Positions 1-8,853 of a stretch of 64,000 nucleotides of DNA are shown piece after piece. Numbering within the stretch: position 1 is the first letter of the stretch; each line of letters begins with the position of its first letter. The DNA is from Hallella seregens ATCC 51272 (GTDB lineage Bacteria; Bacteroidota; Bacteroidia; Bacteroidales; Bacteroidaceae), in the NCBI RefSeq assembly GCF_000518545.1, contig NZ_KI912453.1, positions 26,364 through 90,363 of the forward strand. The letters run 5' to 3'. The position numbers and the translations under genes are program-made. The notes beneath the pieces are model-generated. The model was not told the origin of the DNA, searched no databases, and was given only the letters and a program-made list of their open reading frames with translations.

Positions 1-294
1 ACGTTCTTCGAGACCCTGGGCGAGGAAGATTCCAAGCGCGCACTCGTGCACTATCCGCCCCATACCTTCCCCGGACAAGAGAAAGCACTGGCCGACAACA
101 CCCACTTCAATCCCTACGGCGCCTACGAGATTGCCAAGATGGTGGTCATGGGAATGAAGCAACTCGGGCTGCCCATGGCCTCGCAGCTGCGCCCTGACTG
201 GCACGACTACGACCCCGCACGGCCCGACGACTGGCGGGCTTTCCGCTGGTACAACGCCCCCGTCTACCAAATCATCAAGCCCGACGGCAACTGA
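1..294 (+). CDS. SGNH/GDSL carbohydrate esterase, C-terminal fragment
   Basis: The frame is open from the first base of the window, so the gene is cut at its 5' end and only about 97 residues are visible. The block DNTHFNPYGAYEIAKMV carries the D-x-x-H pair that supplies the catalytic Asp and His in SGNH hydrolases, and the form seen here resembles rhamnogalacturonan acetylesterases and related Bacteroidetes esterases. The nucleophile serine block lies outside the window. The tail (WHDYDPARPDDWRAF and onward) is a short extension after the catalytic block. It is followed after 103 bases by a GH2 glycosidase on the same strand, which suggests a shared role in removing acetyl groups from pectin-like glycans. 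The exact substrate is inference. Confidence 0.75.
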   Translation, partial: TFFETLGEEDSKRALVHYPPHTFPGQEKALADNTHFNPYGAYEIAKMVVMGMKQLGLPMASQLRPDWHDYDPARPDDWRAFRWYNAPVYQIIKPDGN

Positions 295-397
295 CGCGGC
301 AACGCCGGGCCCGAAAAGCTGCCGTTACGGGCAGTCCGGGCCACGGCAAAGCCCTTGTTTGGGCCGCATCATTCACCGTAAACAAACTCACTGAAAC

Positions 398-3300
398 ATG
401 CACATCAAACACCTGCTCCTGCTGCTCGTGCTGGCTGCGGCCGGCCTGGGCACCCGCGCCGCCGGGCGGCAGAAACTCAATTTCAACAGCGGATGGCTGC
501 TCCGGCTGGGCCCCGCCGAGGGGGCCGAGGCCCCCGACTACGACGACCACACGTGGCAGCGCGTCACGCTGCCACGTGCCTGGAACGAGGCCGAGGCCTT
601 CCGCCGACCCATCCACCAACTCAGCGACACCACCATGTGGTACCGCAAGCACTTCCGTCTGCGGGCCGTCGCGGGCCGAAAGTTCTTTGTCGAGTTCGAG
701 GGCGTGCGCTTCGGGGCCGAGGTCTACGTCAACGGGCATCGGCTGGGACTCACCGAAAACGGCGTGATGGCCAGCGGATGGGACCTCACGCCCTACGTGC
801 ACGAGGGCGAAAACGTCATTGCCGTGTGGGTGGACAGCTCGTGGCGGTACCACGAACGCTCCTCGGGCAGCCCCTATCAGTGGAACGACCGCAACTTCAA
901 CGCCAACTACGGCGGCATCCCCAAGAACGTGTGGCTCCACGAAACCGACCGCCTTTACCAGACGCTGCCCCTCTACAGCAACCTCCGGACCACGGGTGTC
1001 TACATCTATGGAACCGACTACGACATCGCCGGACACGCCGTGACGCTGCACGCCGAGTCGCAGGTGCGCAACGACGACGACCGTCCACGCTCGTTCACCT
1101 ACCGCTGCGAGGTGGCCGACAAGGACGGCCGCACCGTGGCCCGCTTCGGCGGCCGCCGCGTCACCATGCAGCCGGGCGAGACCTGCAACGTCGCCGCCGA
1201 GGGACGGCTGACCGGCGCCCACTTCTGGAGCTGGGGCTACGGCTACCTCTATACCGTCACCACACGCCTCATGGACGACGACGGAACGCCCGTGGACGAC
1301 CACGTCGTGCGCACCGGATTCCGCAAGACACGCTTCGCCGAGGGCCGCATCTGGCTCAACGACCGCATCATCATGATGCACGGTTACGCCCAGCGCACGA
1401 GCAACGAATGGCCGGGCGTGGGCATGAGTGTGCCGGCCTGGCTCTCCGACTACAGCAACCGTTTGCAGGTGGAGTCGGGCGGCAACCTGGTGCGGTGGAT
1501 GCACGTCACGCCCTGGAAACAGGACGTGGAGAGCTGCGACCGCGTGGGGCTCATCCAGGCCATGCCCGCCGGCGACGCCGAGAAAGACGTGACGGGACGC
1601 CGCTGGGAACAGCGCGTGGAGCTCATGCGCGACGCTATCATCTACAACCGCAACAACCCGTCCATCCTGTTCTACGAGGGCGGCAACGAGAGCATCTCGC
1701 CCGAACACATGGCCGAGCTGCGCCGGCTGCGCGACCGCTACGACCCACACGGCGGACGGGCCATCGGCAGCCGCGAGATGCTCGACGTGGACGAGGCCGA
1801 GTATGGCGGCGAAATGCTCTACGTCAACAAGAGTAAAGGCAAGCCCTATTGGCAGATGGAATACTACCGTGACGAGGGGCTTCGCAAGTATTGGGACGAC
1901 TACAGCTACCCCTTCCACCGCGAGGGCGCAGGGCCGCTCTACCGTGGCGCGCCCGCGCCCGACTACAACCACAACCAGGACCGGCTGGCCTGCGGCATGG
2001 TGGAACGCTGGCACGACTACTTCGTGGACCGGCCGGGCACGGGCCGGCGCGTGAACAGCGGCGGGGCGAAGATTGTGTTTTCGGACACGAACACTCACTT
2101 CCGAGGCGAGGCCAACTACCGCACGTCGGGCGTTACAGACGCCATGCGCATTCCCAAGGACGCGTTCTTCGCCCACCAGGTGATGTGGAACGGATGGGTG
2201 ACGCCCGAGCACGACGGCACCCACATCATTGGACACTGGAACTACGAACCGGGCACGGTGAAGCCGGTCTACGTGGTCTCGACCGGCGACGACGTGGAAC
2301 TGCTCGTCAACGGCCGTAGCATAGGCCACGGCCGACGCAGCCATGAGTATCTCTTCACCGTGGACAGCGTGGCCTTCGAGCCGGGCCGTCTGGAGGCCGT
2401 GAGCCGCCGCGACGGTCGGGTGGTGGCGCGCCACACCATCGAGACGGCCGGCCCCGCCGACCATCTGCGGGCCACCGTCATCGGCAATCCCCTCGGATTC
2501 AAGGCCGACGGGGCCGACATGGCCCTCGTTCAGGTGGAAGTGGTCGATGCCGAGGGCCGCCGCTGCCCACTCGACAACCGCATGGTGAACTTCAGTCTCA
2601 GCGGCGAGGGCGAGTGGCTGGGCGGCATCGCGCGCCCCGTCGGCCCCTGCACCAACGACGATGCCGCGGTTCCCGCCCACACGGCTAGCGGCCCGACGAC
2701 CCGGCCCAACGGCTCCGCCGCCACCGGTCAAGGCCGGCCGGGACTGCTCGACGGGCCTGCCACCACGTCGGCCTTCGGCAATTACATCCGCGAACTCAGC
2801 CTGCCCGTGGAGTGTGGAGTGAACCGAGTGCTCGTGCGCTCCACCCCAACGCCCGGCGTCATCACCCTCCACGCCCTGGCCGACGGACTGAAACCCGTCA
2901 CGCTGGAGCTGCACACCACGGCCCTCGACACCCGTGAGGGCGTGAGTTCCTACAATCCCGGGCTGGCGTTGCCGCTCTGCCTCGACCGCGGCGAGACGCC
3001 CGCCACACCGTCATGCCGCGACGTTCGCCGCACGCTCGACGTGGCCTCGGTGCAGGTGGGCTCCAACGCCGCCGACGCTCTAAAGGCCATTGACGACAAC
3101 GAGCTGTCGGAATGGAAGAGTGACGGCACGCCCGCCAACGCGTGGGCCACGTTCACTCTCGCCCATCCGGCCCGTGTGGACGAGGTGGTGCTCAAGCTCA
3201 CGGGCTGGCGCAACAAGGTGTATCCGCTCGCCATCTACGCCGGCCGGCAGAAGGTGTGGGAGGGCTGGACCTACGCAACACTGGGTTATGTGCACATCGA

Positions 3301-3490
3301 CATCCCGCGGGGCGTGAAGAGCCGCAGCCTCACCATCAGGATGCTGGGGCCCAGCCGGGACAGCACGAAGTTCGGAGAAATCAAGGAACTGGCCGGCGGG
3401 GCCACGGGAGAACTCGACCGCACCGCATCGGCCAAAGGCAGGACAGAACTGCGCATCGTCGAAATCGACCTGCTGCAAAAGACAGAATAA
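398..3490 (+). CDS. Glycoside hydrolase family 2 protein (beta-galactosidase-like) with C-terminal carbohydrate-binding region
   Basis: A 1030-residue secreted or periplasmic glycosidase. Residues 1-22 form a signal peptide (Leu/Ala-rich, ending near TRAAG). Next come a jelly-roll sugar-binding domain (about 30-190, with the VYVNGHRLG motif), an Ig-like domain, and a TIM barrel. The GH2 acid/base signature is NPSILFYEGGNES, with Glu431 the likely acid/base; Glu488 in YWQMEYY is a plausible nucleophile. A DUF4982-like segment follows (WNYEPGTVKPVYVVS), then an Ig-like domain with an invasin/cadherin-like look, then a discoidin-like module near residues 895-1010 (DALKAIDDNELSEWKS). The preceding esterase fragment suggests a polysaccharide utilisation locus for pectic or arabinogalactan side chains. 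Substrate specificity cannot be read from the sequence. Confidence 0.88.
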   Translation: MHIKHLLLLLVLAAAGLGTRAAGRQKLNFNSGWLLRLGPAEGAEAPDYDDHTWQRVTLPRAWNEAEAFRRPIHQLSDTTMWYRKHFRLRAVAGRKFFVEFEGVRFGAEVYVNGHRLGLTENGVMASGWDLTPYVHEGENVIAVWVDSSWRYHERSSGSPYQWNDRNFNANYGGIPKNVWLHETDRLYQTLPLYSNLRTTGVYIYGTDYDIAGHAVTLHAESQVRNDDDRPRSFTYRCEVADKDGRTVARFGGRRVTMQPGETCNVAAEGRLTGAHFWSWGYGYLYTVTTRLMDDDGTPVDDHVVRTGFRKTRFAEGRIWLNDRIIMMHGYAQRTSNEWPGVGMSVPAWLSDYSNRLQVESGGNLVRWMHVTPWKQDVESCDRVGLIQAMPAGDAEKDVTGRRWEQRVELMRDAIIYNRNNPSILFYEGGNESISPEHMAELRRLRDRYDPHGGRAIGSREMLDVDEAEYGGEMLYVNKSKGKPYWQMEYYRDEGLRKYWDDYSYPFHREGAGPLYRGAPAPDYNHNQDRLACGMVERWHDYFVDRPGTGRRVNSGGAKIVFSDTNTHFRGEANYRTSGVTDAMRIPKDAFFAHQVMWNGWVTPEHDGTHIIGHWNYEPGTVKPVYVVSTGDDVELLVNGRSIGHGRRSHEYLFTVDSVAFEPGRLEAVSRRDGRVVARHTIETAGPADHLRATVIGNPLGFKADGADMALVQVEVVDAEGRRCPLDNRMVNFSLSGEGEWLGGIARPVGPCTNDDAAVPAHTASGPTTRPNGSAATGQGRPGLLDGPATTSAFGNYIRELSLPVECGVNRVLVRSTPTPGVITLHALADGLKPVTLELHTTALDTREGVSSYNPGLALPLCLDRGETPATPSCRDVRRTLDVASVQVGSNAADALKAIDDNELSEWKSDGTPANAWATFTLAHPARVDEVVLKLTGWRNKVYPLAIYAGRQKVWEGWTYATLGYVHIDIPRGVKSRSLTIRMLGPSRDSTKFGEIKELAGGATGELDRTASAKGRTELRIVEIDLLQKTE

Positions 3491-3926
3491 CCTCCCGCCC
3501 GGCGGTGGACAAACCAACATGCTGCGGATATGGCTGCGCGGTGGGTTTAAAGACATAGTAACAGAATAACATATTGGCTACGCGATGAGGGATTAGACAG
3601 AACTACATATTAGACATAAGGCTGCGCGGTGGGTATGAGTTTTGACGTAGGGGTCGGCCTCTGTGTCGGCCCGCATGCCCGTCAGAACATTCATCGAGCA
3701 GCACATTCTCATTGCCACGACCCATATACTGCACGGCCAGTTCCTAATATTCCCATTGTCACGACCCCTGAACGTTTGTTCCAAACGTAGGGCCGGCACA
3801 AAGGCCGACCCCTACGTCAAAACTCATACCCACCGCGCAGCGAACATGTTATTCTGTTACTATGTCTTTAAACCCACCGCGCAGCCTTATGTTTAATATG
3901 TTGTTATGTCTAAAAATCACCCTCGG
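3491..3926. repeat. Composite inverted-repeat element with 44-base-period boxes (locus 1)
   Basis: This gap between two convergent genes holds no credible gene. A box GGCTGCGCGGTGGG starts at 3532, recurs as GGCTACGCGATGAG at 3576 and as GGCTGCGCGGTGGG at 3620, so the period is exactly 44. Inverted copies end at 3842 and 3886, again 44 apart. Positions 3621-3671 and 3791-3841 are inverted copies of each other with 49 of 51 bases matching; they contain the TTTGACGTAGGGGTCGGCC segment. The arms enclose about 120 bases that include two copies of ATTGyCACGACCC. Transcribed from either side this would fold into a very long hairpin, so it could serve as a two-way terminator. Confidence 0.85.
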
Positions 3927-5528
3927 TCATCGCAGCGACTCGCGGATGAGCTTGATGAGTTTGTCCTCGCCGAGGCCCGAACGCTCGGCTGCCATGCCTA
4001 CCGTGACACGCTGGAGCATGAGCTTGCCCAGCGGCGAGTCGAGCATCTTGAACTGCGGAACGGCAGCCACGAGGTTCTTTTTCAGGTTGGGGTAGCGGCC
4101 GAAGAGCGTCTTCAGCCGGGTGGAACCTGTAATCTCCATGTCGTTCCCGGCGGTGTCTTCGGGGCAGGTGCCCGCGTCTTCAGGGCCAGAGGCAGTGTCG
4201 GCGGGGCCCGAAGCAGCAGTGTCGGCGGCCGCCGGAGCAGGGTCTGGGGCAGTGCCGGCCTCCCCATTGCTCCACGTGAGCAGGGTCTGCGAGCCCTGCA
4301 TCTCGCGGATGCGGGTGCAGTCCTGCATCATTTCGAGCACTCCGCGGAAGCGGCCCTCCTTGTCGCGCACGGCCACGTAGACGATGTAGATGAAAAGTCC
4401 GGGCTTGTTGATCCAGAACTCCGCCTTGTCCTGCTCGCCCGAGCGGAACTTCGCGACGATCTCTTTCACCACGTGCACGCTCTTGCGCGGGTGGCAGTTC
4501 TCGACCTTTCGGCCGATGACGTTCCTTGAGCGGGGGAAGATACGGTGGTCGGTGTCCGAGTAGAACTTCACCAATTCGTTCTCGTCGACGAACGAAATAT
4601 CGACTGGCAGGTGCTGGTAGATGAGGTTCACCTGCTCCAGCGAGAGCTTGCCGGTGGCCACGTCGAGCAGCTGCGTGTCGCCGCCGGCGGCGTATCCGTA
4701 CTTGCCCAGCAGGGCCTGCAGGTCGCGGGCAAGGCCGTCGGGTGCGGGGGCCGCACCGTCGGCCGGGGTCGTGGAGGGGGTGGCGGCAGGTGCGGGAGCC
4801 ACGGTGATGAAGGCGAAGCCTATCTCCTGGTCGCCGCTCTTCATGTCGTCGAACTCGGCCGGAGTGATGAGCGCCAGGGCCGTGGGGTAGAGAATGGTCT
4901 CCTCTTTCTCCATGAGGTCGCGGCAATGGGCCACGAGTTCCTGCTGCAGGGCGATGAAATCCTCCTCGGGCGTGTCGCCCGCGAGCAGCTGTTGCGACCG
5001 CCGTATCTCGTCGCGCACGATGTCGTCGAAGTTCCACATCGTGGTAGTGGGGCGGTCGAATCCCTTGTGCTCGAGCAGCGGGTAGAGCTGATTCTGCTTG
5101 CGGGCGTAGTGTATGGGGTAGAGCTTGAGCCGGTCGTAGAGCTCGAGCCACTGGTTCTTAATCATCGGATACTGCACCAGATCCTCCACGGCAAGCAGTA
5201 GCCGGCGCATCTCTTCGTTCTCGCTGTAGTAGTGAGTGAGCGGGTGGTCGGCGGGCAACTCCGGGCGGCTGTTGTCCATAAAGCCGTCGAGCAGCTGCAT
5301 GGTCTTGCGCATATCCACGCGGATGCACTCGTCGGCGTCGCCGCTTTTGAGGTTCTGCTCCATGTAGGCCAGGTGGTAGGGGCGCAGCCTGCCCACGCGC
5401 TCGGCGAGCTGTCGGCGGGCCTCTTCGAGCGTGAGGCGGCCCGATTCGTACTGTGCTTCTATCTGGTAGAGGGCTTCCATTTTTGCCATCTCAATCTGTG
5501 GGAGATGGTCTTTCATGCTGTTTGTCAT
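3927..5528 (-). CDS. DUF438 / hemerythrin HHE / PAS sensor-like protein
   Basis: A cytoplasmic protein of about 533 residues. The N-terminal part (LPQIEMAKMEALYQIEAQYESGRLTLEEARRQL) is a DUF438-type helical region. The middle holds a hemerythrin-like four-helix segment with spaced His/Glu residues (HPLTHYYSENEE, LKLYPIHYARKQNQLYPLLEHKG, ELVAHCRDLMEKEETILYP), which in this family binds a di-iron centre. A PAS domain follows (VDISFVDENELVKFYSDTDHRIFPRSRNVIGRKVENCHP), then a C-terminal DUF1858-like helix pair. An alanine-rich linker near the PAS domain is low in complexity. The family is linked to oxygen, NO or redox sensing, but no output domain is present. The longer frame reaches 5639, but a -7 box at 5554-5561 sits inside that extension, so I start at ATG 5528 (ATG 5516 is also possible). 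Confidence 0.82.
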   Translation of the reverse strand: MTNSMKDHLPQIEMAKMEALYQIEAQYESGRLTLEEARRQLAERVGRLRPYHLAYMEQNLKSGDADECIRVDMRKTMQLLDGFMDNSRPELPADHPLTHYYSENEEMRRLLLAVEDLVQYPMIKNQWLELYDRLKLYPIHYARKQNQLYPLLEHKGFDRPTTTMWNFDDIVRDEIRRSQQLLAGDTPEEDFIALQQELVAHCRDLMEKEETILYPTALALITPAEFDDMKSGDQEIGFAFITVAPAPAATPSTTPADGAAPAPDGLARDLQALLGKYGYAAGGDTQLLDVATGKLSLEQVNLIYQHLPVDISFVDENELVKFYSDTDHRIFPRSRNVIGRKVENCHPRKSVHVVKEIVAKFRSGEQDKAEFWINKPGLFIYIVYVAVRDKEGRFRGVLEMMQDCTRIREMQGSQTLLTWSNGEAGTAPDPAPAAADTAASGPADTASGPEDAGTCPEDTAGNDMEITGSTRLKTLFGRYPNLKKNLVAAVPQFKMLDSPLGKLMLQRVTVGMAAERSGLGEDKLIKLIRESLR

Positions 5529-5553
5529 GTCTGTAGAGTTTGGATTCTGCGTA

Positions 5554-5561
5554 CAAAGGTA
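5554..5561 (-). promoter_or_regulatory. -7 promoter box of the DUF438 gene
   Basis: On the minus strand the sequence reads TACCTTTG, a full match to TAnnTTTG, 26 bases upstream of the chosen ATG. No TTTG lies at the usual 20-base spacing, so only the -7 element is supported. Confidence 0.5.
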
Positions 5562-5620
5562 GGGGTTGCGGGCCTTGCGGACGGGTAACAATTGTGCCCC
5601 GACGTGGTTAATTAATGCTA

Positions 5621-5666
5621 AAACCTCAGGGCCCCGCATGCAATTACATGCGGGGCCCTGAGGTTT
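5621..5666 (-). terminator. 20-bp perfect hairpin after rny
   Basis: Bases 5621-5640 and 5647-5666 are perfect inverted copies (stem ends AAACCTC/GAGGTTT, core GGGCCCCGCATG) around a 6-base loop CAATTA. It lies 22 bases past the rny stop codon and before the next minus-strand promoter, which fits termination of the rny operon. Confidence 0.8.
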
Positions 5667-5687
5667 CTGCTTGGTTCGGACCGCCGT

Positions 5688-7223
5688 TTACTTGGCGTAG
5701 GCCACGGAGCGGGTCTCGCGGATGACGGTGATCTTCACCTGTCCGGGGTAGGTCATCTCGTTCTGTATCTTCTCGGCGATCTCGTTGCTCAACTTCGTGC
5801 TGTCCTCATCGTTCATCTTATCTGCGCCGACAATGACGCGGAGCTCGCGCCCTGCCTGTATGGCGTAGGTCTTGGTAACGCCTGGATAGCTCATGGCGAT
5901 GGCCTCAAGGTCGTTGAGCCGCTTGATGTAGGCCTCGACAATCTCGCGTCGTGCACCGGGCCGTGCGCCCGAAATGGCGTCGCACACCTGTACGATGGGG
6001 GCCAGAAGCGTCTGCATCTCCACCTCGTCGTGGTGGGCTGCGATGGCGTTCACGATGTCGGGCTTCTCCTTGTACTTCTCGGCCATCTTGCCGCCGAGCA
6101 GTGCATGGGGCAGTTCGCTCTCCTCGTCGGGCACCTTTCCGATGTCGTGGAGCAGACCGGCGCGCTTGGCTTTCTTGGGGTTGAGCCCGAGCTCGGCTGC
6201 CATGACGGCGCAGAGGTTGGCCGTTTCGCGGGCGTGCTGCAGCAGGTTCTGCCCGTAGGACGAGCGGTATTTCATCTTGCCGACGATGCGGATAAGGTCG
6301 GGGTGCAGACCGTGGATGCCCAGGTCGATGGCCGTGCGCTTGCCGGTCTCGATGATTTCATTGTCGAGTTGCTTCTTCACTTTGGTCACCACCTCCTCGA
6401 TGCGGGCGGGATGGATGCGGCCATCGGCCACCAGCTGGTGCAGGGCGAGGCGGCACACCTCGCGGCGCACGGGGTCGAAAGCCGAGATAACAATGGACTC
6501 CGGCGTGTCGTCGACCACGATTTCCACGCCGGCCGCGGCCTCCAGGGCGCGGATGTTGCGGCCCTCGCGACCTATGATGCGGCCTTTCACCTCGTCGTTG
6601 TCAATGTGGAACACGCTCACAGAGTTCTCTATTGCCGTCTCCGTGGCCACGCGCTGGATGGTCTGTATCACGATTTTGCGGGCCTGTTGGGTGGCGTCGA
6701 GCTTGGCCTGGTCCATCATTTCGTTGATGTAGCTGGCAGCGTCCATCTTGGCTTTGTCCTTCATACTCTCCACGAGTCGGTTCTTGGCCTCCTCCGCACT
6801 CAGGCCCGAGAGCTCCTCGAGCTTGGCCCGTTCCTGGTCCTGCATCTTCTCGAGCTCGGCCTGTCGCGAGGCGAGGAGCTTCTTTTCATTGTCTATTCGC
6901 ACCTGCTCCTGCTCCACTTCCTGCTTGTGCCGGCCCAGTTCCTCCTGCCGCTGGTTGAGGGAGATCTCGCGTTGCTTGAGTCGGTTCTCGCTCTGCTGTA
7001 TCTTCTGGTTGCGCTGCTGCACCTCCTTTTCGAGCTCGCTCTTCTTGTTCAGAAACTTCTCCTTCACCTCGAGCAGCTTCTTTTCCTTGACCACGTCGGC
7101 GTCTTTTTCGGCCGCCGCCATCATCTGCCTATATTTGCCGGTCATCACATACCGAAAGAGGCCATAGCCTCCAAGGCCTCCGACAACCAGGGCTGTCAGG
7201 GCCACAATCGCTGTTGCTATCAT
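5688..7223 (-). CDS. rny: Ribonuclease Y
   Basis: A membrane-anchored endoribonuclease that starts mRNA decay. All family parts are present in 511 residues: an N-terminal transmembrane helix (about 5-26, [17 protein letters not shown]), a long coiled coil (about 30-190), a KH RNA-binding domain ([16 protein letters not shown]), and an HD domain with HDIGK (His359, Asp360) and a second His in AAHHDEVE. Length matches the family. It is the third gene of a minus-strand operon behind a coiled-coil protein and zapA, with 46 bases between zapA and this start, and ends at a strong hairpin. This gene order is common in Bacteroidetes. Confidence 0.97.
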   Translation of the reverse strand: MIATAIVALTALVVGGLGGYGLFRYVMTGKYRQMMAAAEKDADVVKEKKLLEVKEKFLNKKSELEKEVQQRNQKIQQSENRLKQREISLNQRQEELGRHKQEVEQEQVRIDNEKKLLASRQAELEKMQDQERAKLEELSGLSAEEAKNRLVESMKDKAKMDAASYINEMMDQAKLDATQQARKIVIQTIQRVATETAIENSVSVFHIDNDEVKGRIIGREGRNIRALEAAAGVEIVVDDTPESIVISAFDPVRREVCRLALHQLVADGRIHPARIEEVVTKVKKQLDNEIIETGKRTAIDLGIHGLHPDLIRIVGKMKYRSSYGQNLLQHARETANLCAVMAAELGLNPKKAKRAGLLHDIGKVPDEESELPHALLGGKMAEKYKEKPDIVNAIAAHHDEVEMQTLLAPIVQVCDAISGARPGARREIVEAYIKRLNDLEAIAMSYPGVTKTYAIQAGRELRVIVGADKMNDEDSTKLSNEIAEKIQNEMTYPGQVKITVIRETRSVAYAK

Positions 7224-7269
7224 GAATGCTGTATTGTTAGTTGGTTATTCATATTCTCTTGTTCGCGCG

Positions 7270-7575
7270 TCACTTCTGTGTCAGCTCGGATTCGATTTCG
7301 GACGTCAGCTTCGAGAGAATATCATCATAGGGTTTGGTGTCGTTGCGCAGGAGCTGGCGTTCCAGCCTCAACGCAAGGTCTATCATCGCAAAATAGGTAA
7401 TCTCCTTGTCGCCTTTCCTGCCTTTGAAGTTGGAAAAGTAGGCGTTGAGGAGTTCATTGATGAGTTTAGTTCCCCTGCGATACAGTGCTTCCTCGTCACG
7501 GGGCACCGTGACGCTGATCTCTGTATCGTAGATATGTAACCGTATTTTGATTGTATTCGGGTCTGCTTCTGCCAT
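7270..7575 (-). CDS. zapA: Cell division protein ZapA
   Basis: A small cytoplasmic protein (101 residues from ATG 7575) that bundles FtsZ filaments and stabilises the division ring. The N-terminal part (KIRLHIYDTEISVTVPRDEEALYRRG) is the ZapA beta-rich head and the rest is a helix for dimerisation. An alternative GTG start at 7593 would add MKNNSA and overlap the end of the upstream gene by 11 bases; I prefer the ATG. It is co-transcribed with the coiled-coil gene in front and rny behind. Confidence 0.87.
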   Translation of the reverse strand: MAEADPNTIKIRLHIYDTEISVTVPRDEEALYRRGTKLINELLNAYFSNFKGRKGDKEITYFAMIDLALRLERQLLRNDTKPYDDILSKLTSEIESELTQK

Positions 7576-7582
7576 CGCGCTG

Positions 7583-7876
7583 TTATTTTTCACTCAGCAG
7601 GGTGATGCATTTATTAACGTCTCGAATGAGCTTGGCCACTCGTTTCTTGGCCGTTTCCAAGTCGCCGTCGGTCACTTCGAGCATCTTGGCCATCTTGAGC
7701 GACGCATAATCGTTACGGGTTTGAGCCAGCTGAGCCTCCAGTTGCCTGATGCGGCCGTCGCGCTCGTCCACCATAGCGTAGAGCTCTACATTCTCCTGCT
7801 TCACCTCGTGATACTGGAGAATCATCTGCCTTACACGGGTAGCGAACGTGCTGATGAGCTTCTCATTGGCGTCCAT
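7583..7876 (-). CDS. Small coiled-coil protein upstream of zapA (ZapB-like in shape)
   Basis: A 97-residue, highly charged protein predicted to be almost entirely helical (VKQENVELYAMVDERDGRIRQLEAQLAQTRNDYASL has heptad-like spacing). It has no signal peptide. It is the first gene of the operon with zapA and rny and starts 18 bases from a -7 box. Size, coiled coil and position beside zapA recall ZapB-type division proteins, but that role is inference and I see no decisive motif. Confidence 0.8.
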   Translation of the reverse strand: MDANEKLISTFATRVRQMILQYHEVKQENVELYAMVDERDGRIRQLEAQLAQTRNDYASLKMAKMLEVTDGDLETAKKRVAKLIRDVNKCITLLSEK

Positions 7877-7893
7877 GACGATTCAATTTTCTG

Positions 7894-7924
7894 CAAATTT
7901 ATGTTTTTTCGGCGAGATTTGCAA
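7894..7924 (-). promoter_or_regulatory. Promoter of the coiled-coil/zapA/rny operon
   Basis: Minus-strand TTG at 7922-7924, a 20-base spacer, then TAAATTTG at 7894-7901. This matches the Bacteroidetes sigma-ABfr pattern. The promoter closely resembles the one at 8699-8729. Confidence 0.75.
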
Positions 7925-8001
7925 GCAAAAACGCTGAAATCTTTACCCCCGGCCTACATTTTGGTACCGCATGCCAAGGGTGCGGCGGCCTGTCCCGGAA
8001 C

Positions 8002-8652
8002 CTATCTCTTCTGGCCTTTCCGGGCGGCTTCTTCCTGTTGCTGCGCGGGGGTGGGCTCTTTCTTGGCCAGCATCACCACCCGATAGGCGAAGTTGGTGAC
8101 CCACTGCTGCGAGAAGCCCAGCCGCTGGTTGTACTGCCGTATGCCCATCACCGTCTTGACGGTGCCGGCATCCGAGAAGTTGTTCTTGGTGAAAATGTCG
8201 CTCACGGTCTTCTCGGTCATGGTGTAAATCACCTTTCCGAACATGGCGGGCACGCGGAGCTTGAACTTCATCAGGTTGCCGATGAGCATCATCAAGTCCT
8301 GTGAAAAGTTCTGGAACTGCACGAGATACACCTGCGCATCCTGCAGTTTCTTGCAGTTTTTGCGGACACTTTGGTCTATCTCCTTGAAGAAGCCGTCGTC
8401 CGTGTCGTAGATTTCGTGCATCATTTTCTTGCAGTGCGCCTTCTCGCCCACACCGAGTTTGTTGTTCTGCGTGGGCACGCGGAGGGTGGTTTTAAACATG
8501 CGCAGGTCGGGCAGCATGGCCAGATTGGTGATGCCCAGCTGGGCAGCCATCGAGGCTTGGAAGTAGACACGCACGAGCGTCATGTAGTCCTGCATGCCAC
8601 CGGTCTTCTCTTCCAGCTGCTTGTTGCCGAAGATTTTGGATAGTATTCCCAT
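8002..8652 (-). CDS. Conserved-looking protein of unknown function
   Basis: A 216-residue soluble protein without signal peptide or membrane segment. It begins MGILSKIFGNKQ and contains a mostly helical body (HCKKMMHEIYDTDDGFFKEIDQSVRKNCKKL; LMKFKLRVPAMFGKVIYTMTEK) and a Gln/Ala/Lys-rich tail. I do not recognise the family. It has its own well-formed promoter at 8699-8729 that is a near copy of the promoter of the zapA operon downstream, which suggests similar expression. The 125 bases between this stop and the zapA operon start contain only that operon's promoter. Confidence 0.75.
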   Translation of the reverse strand: MGILSKIFGNKQLEEKTGGMQDYMTLVRVYFQASMAAQLGITNLAMLPDLRMFKTTLRVPTQNNKLGVGEKAHCKKMMHEIYDTDDGFFKEIDQSVRKNCKKLQDAQVYLVQFQNFSQDLMMLIGNLMKFKLRVPAMFGKVIYTMTEKTVSDIFTKNNFSDAGTVKTVMGIRQYNQRLGFSQQWVTNFAYRVVMLAKKEPTPAQQQEEAARKGQKR

Positions 8653-8698
8653 GTTGATTGGTCTGTTATGAAAGGCCGCAGAGGGCCGAATTTACCTG

Positions 8699-8729
8699 CA
8701 AAATTATAGCTTTTTGCCGAGAAACGCAA
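8699..8729 (-). promoter_or_regulatory. Promoter of the 216-residue protein
   Basis: Minus-strand TTG at 8727-8729, a 20-base spacer, and TAATTTTG at 8699-8706. Confidence 0.72.
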
Positions 8730-8853
8730 GCGAAACCGCCGAAATCACGCCGCCGGCCCCGCAGTTTGCCCGTTCCGGGAGAAAAGTTTCGCACGCCGTG
8801 CAAGGTTTTGCCGGGCCACGCGTTTACCGGATATGAACATCGATGCAAGAATC

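Noticed and set aside
295..397. Promoter between the esterase fragment and the GH2 gene
   Set aside because: No TAnnTTTG element was found in the 103 bases, so a shared transcript is more likely.
275..2914. 879-codon open frame on the minus strand opposite the GH2 gene
   Set aside because: It is His/Val/Ala-rich with no domain, covers a clear GH2 gene and has no promoter. Long antisense frames are expected in GC-rich coding DNA.
3532..3886. CRISPR array
   Set aside because: Box length 14 and 30-base fillers with regular spacing looked suggestive, but the fillers are themselves repeated, boxes are inverted across the centre, and no cas gene is present.
5529..5639. N-terminal extension of the DUF438 protein to 5639
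   Set aside because: The extension contains the -7 box at 5554-5561 and part of the terminator hairpin, so it is most likely not translated.
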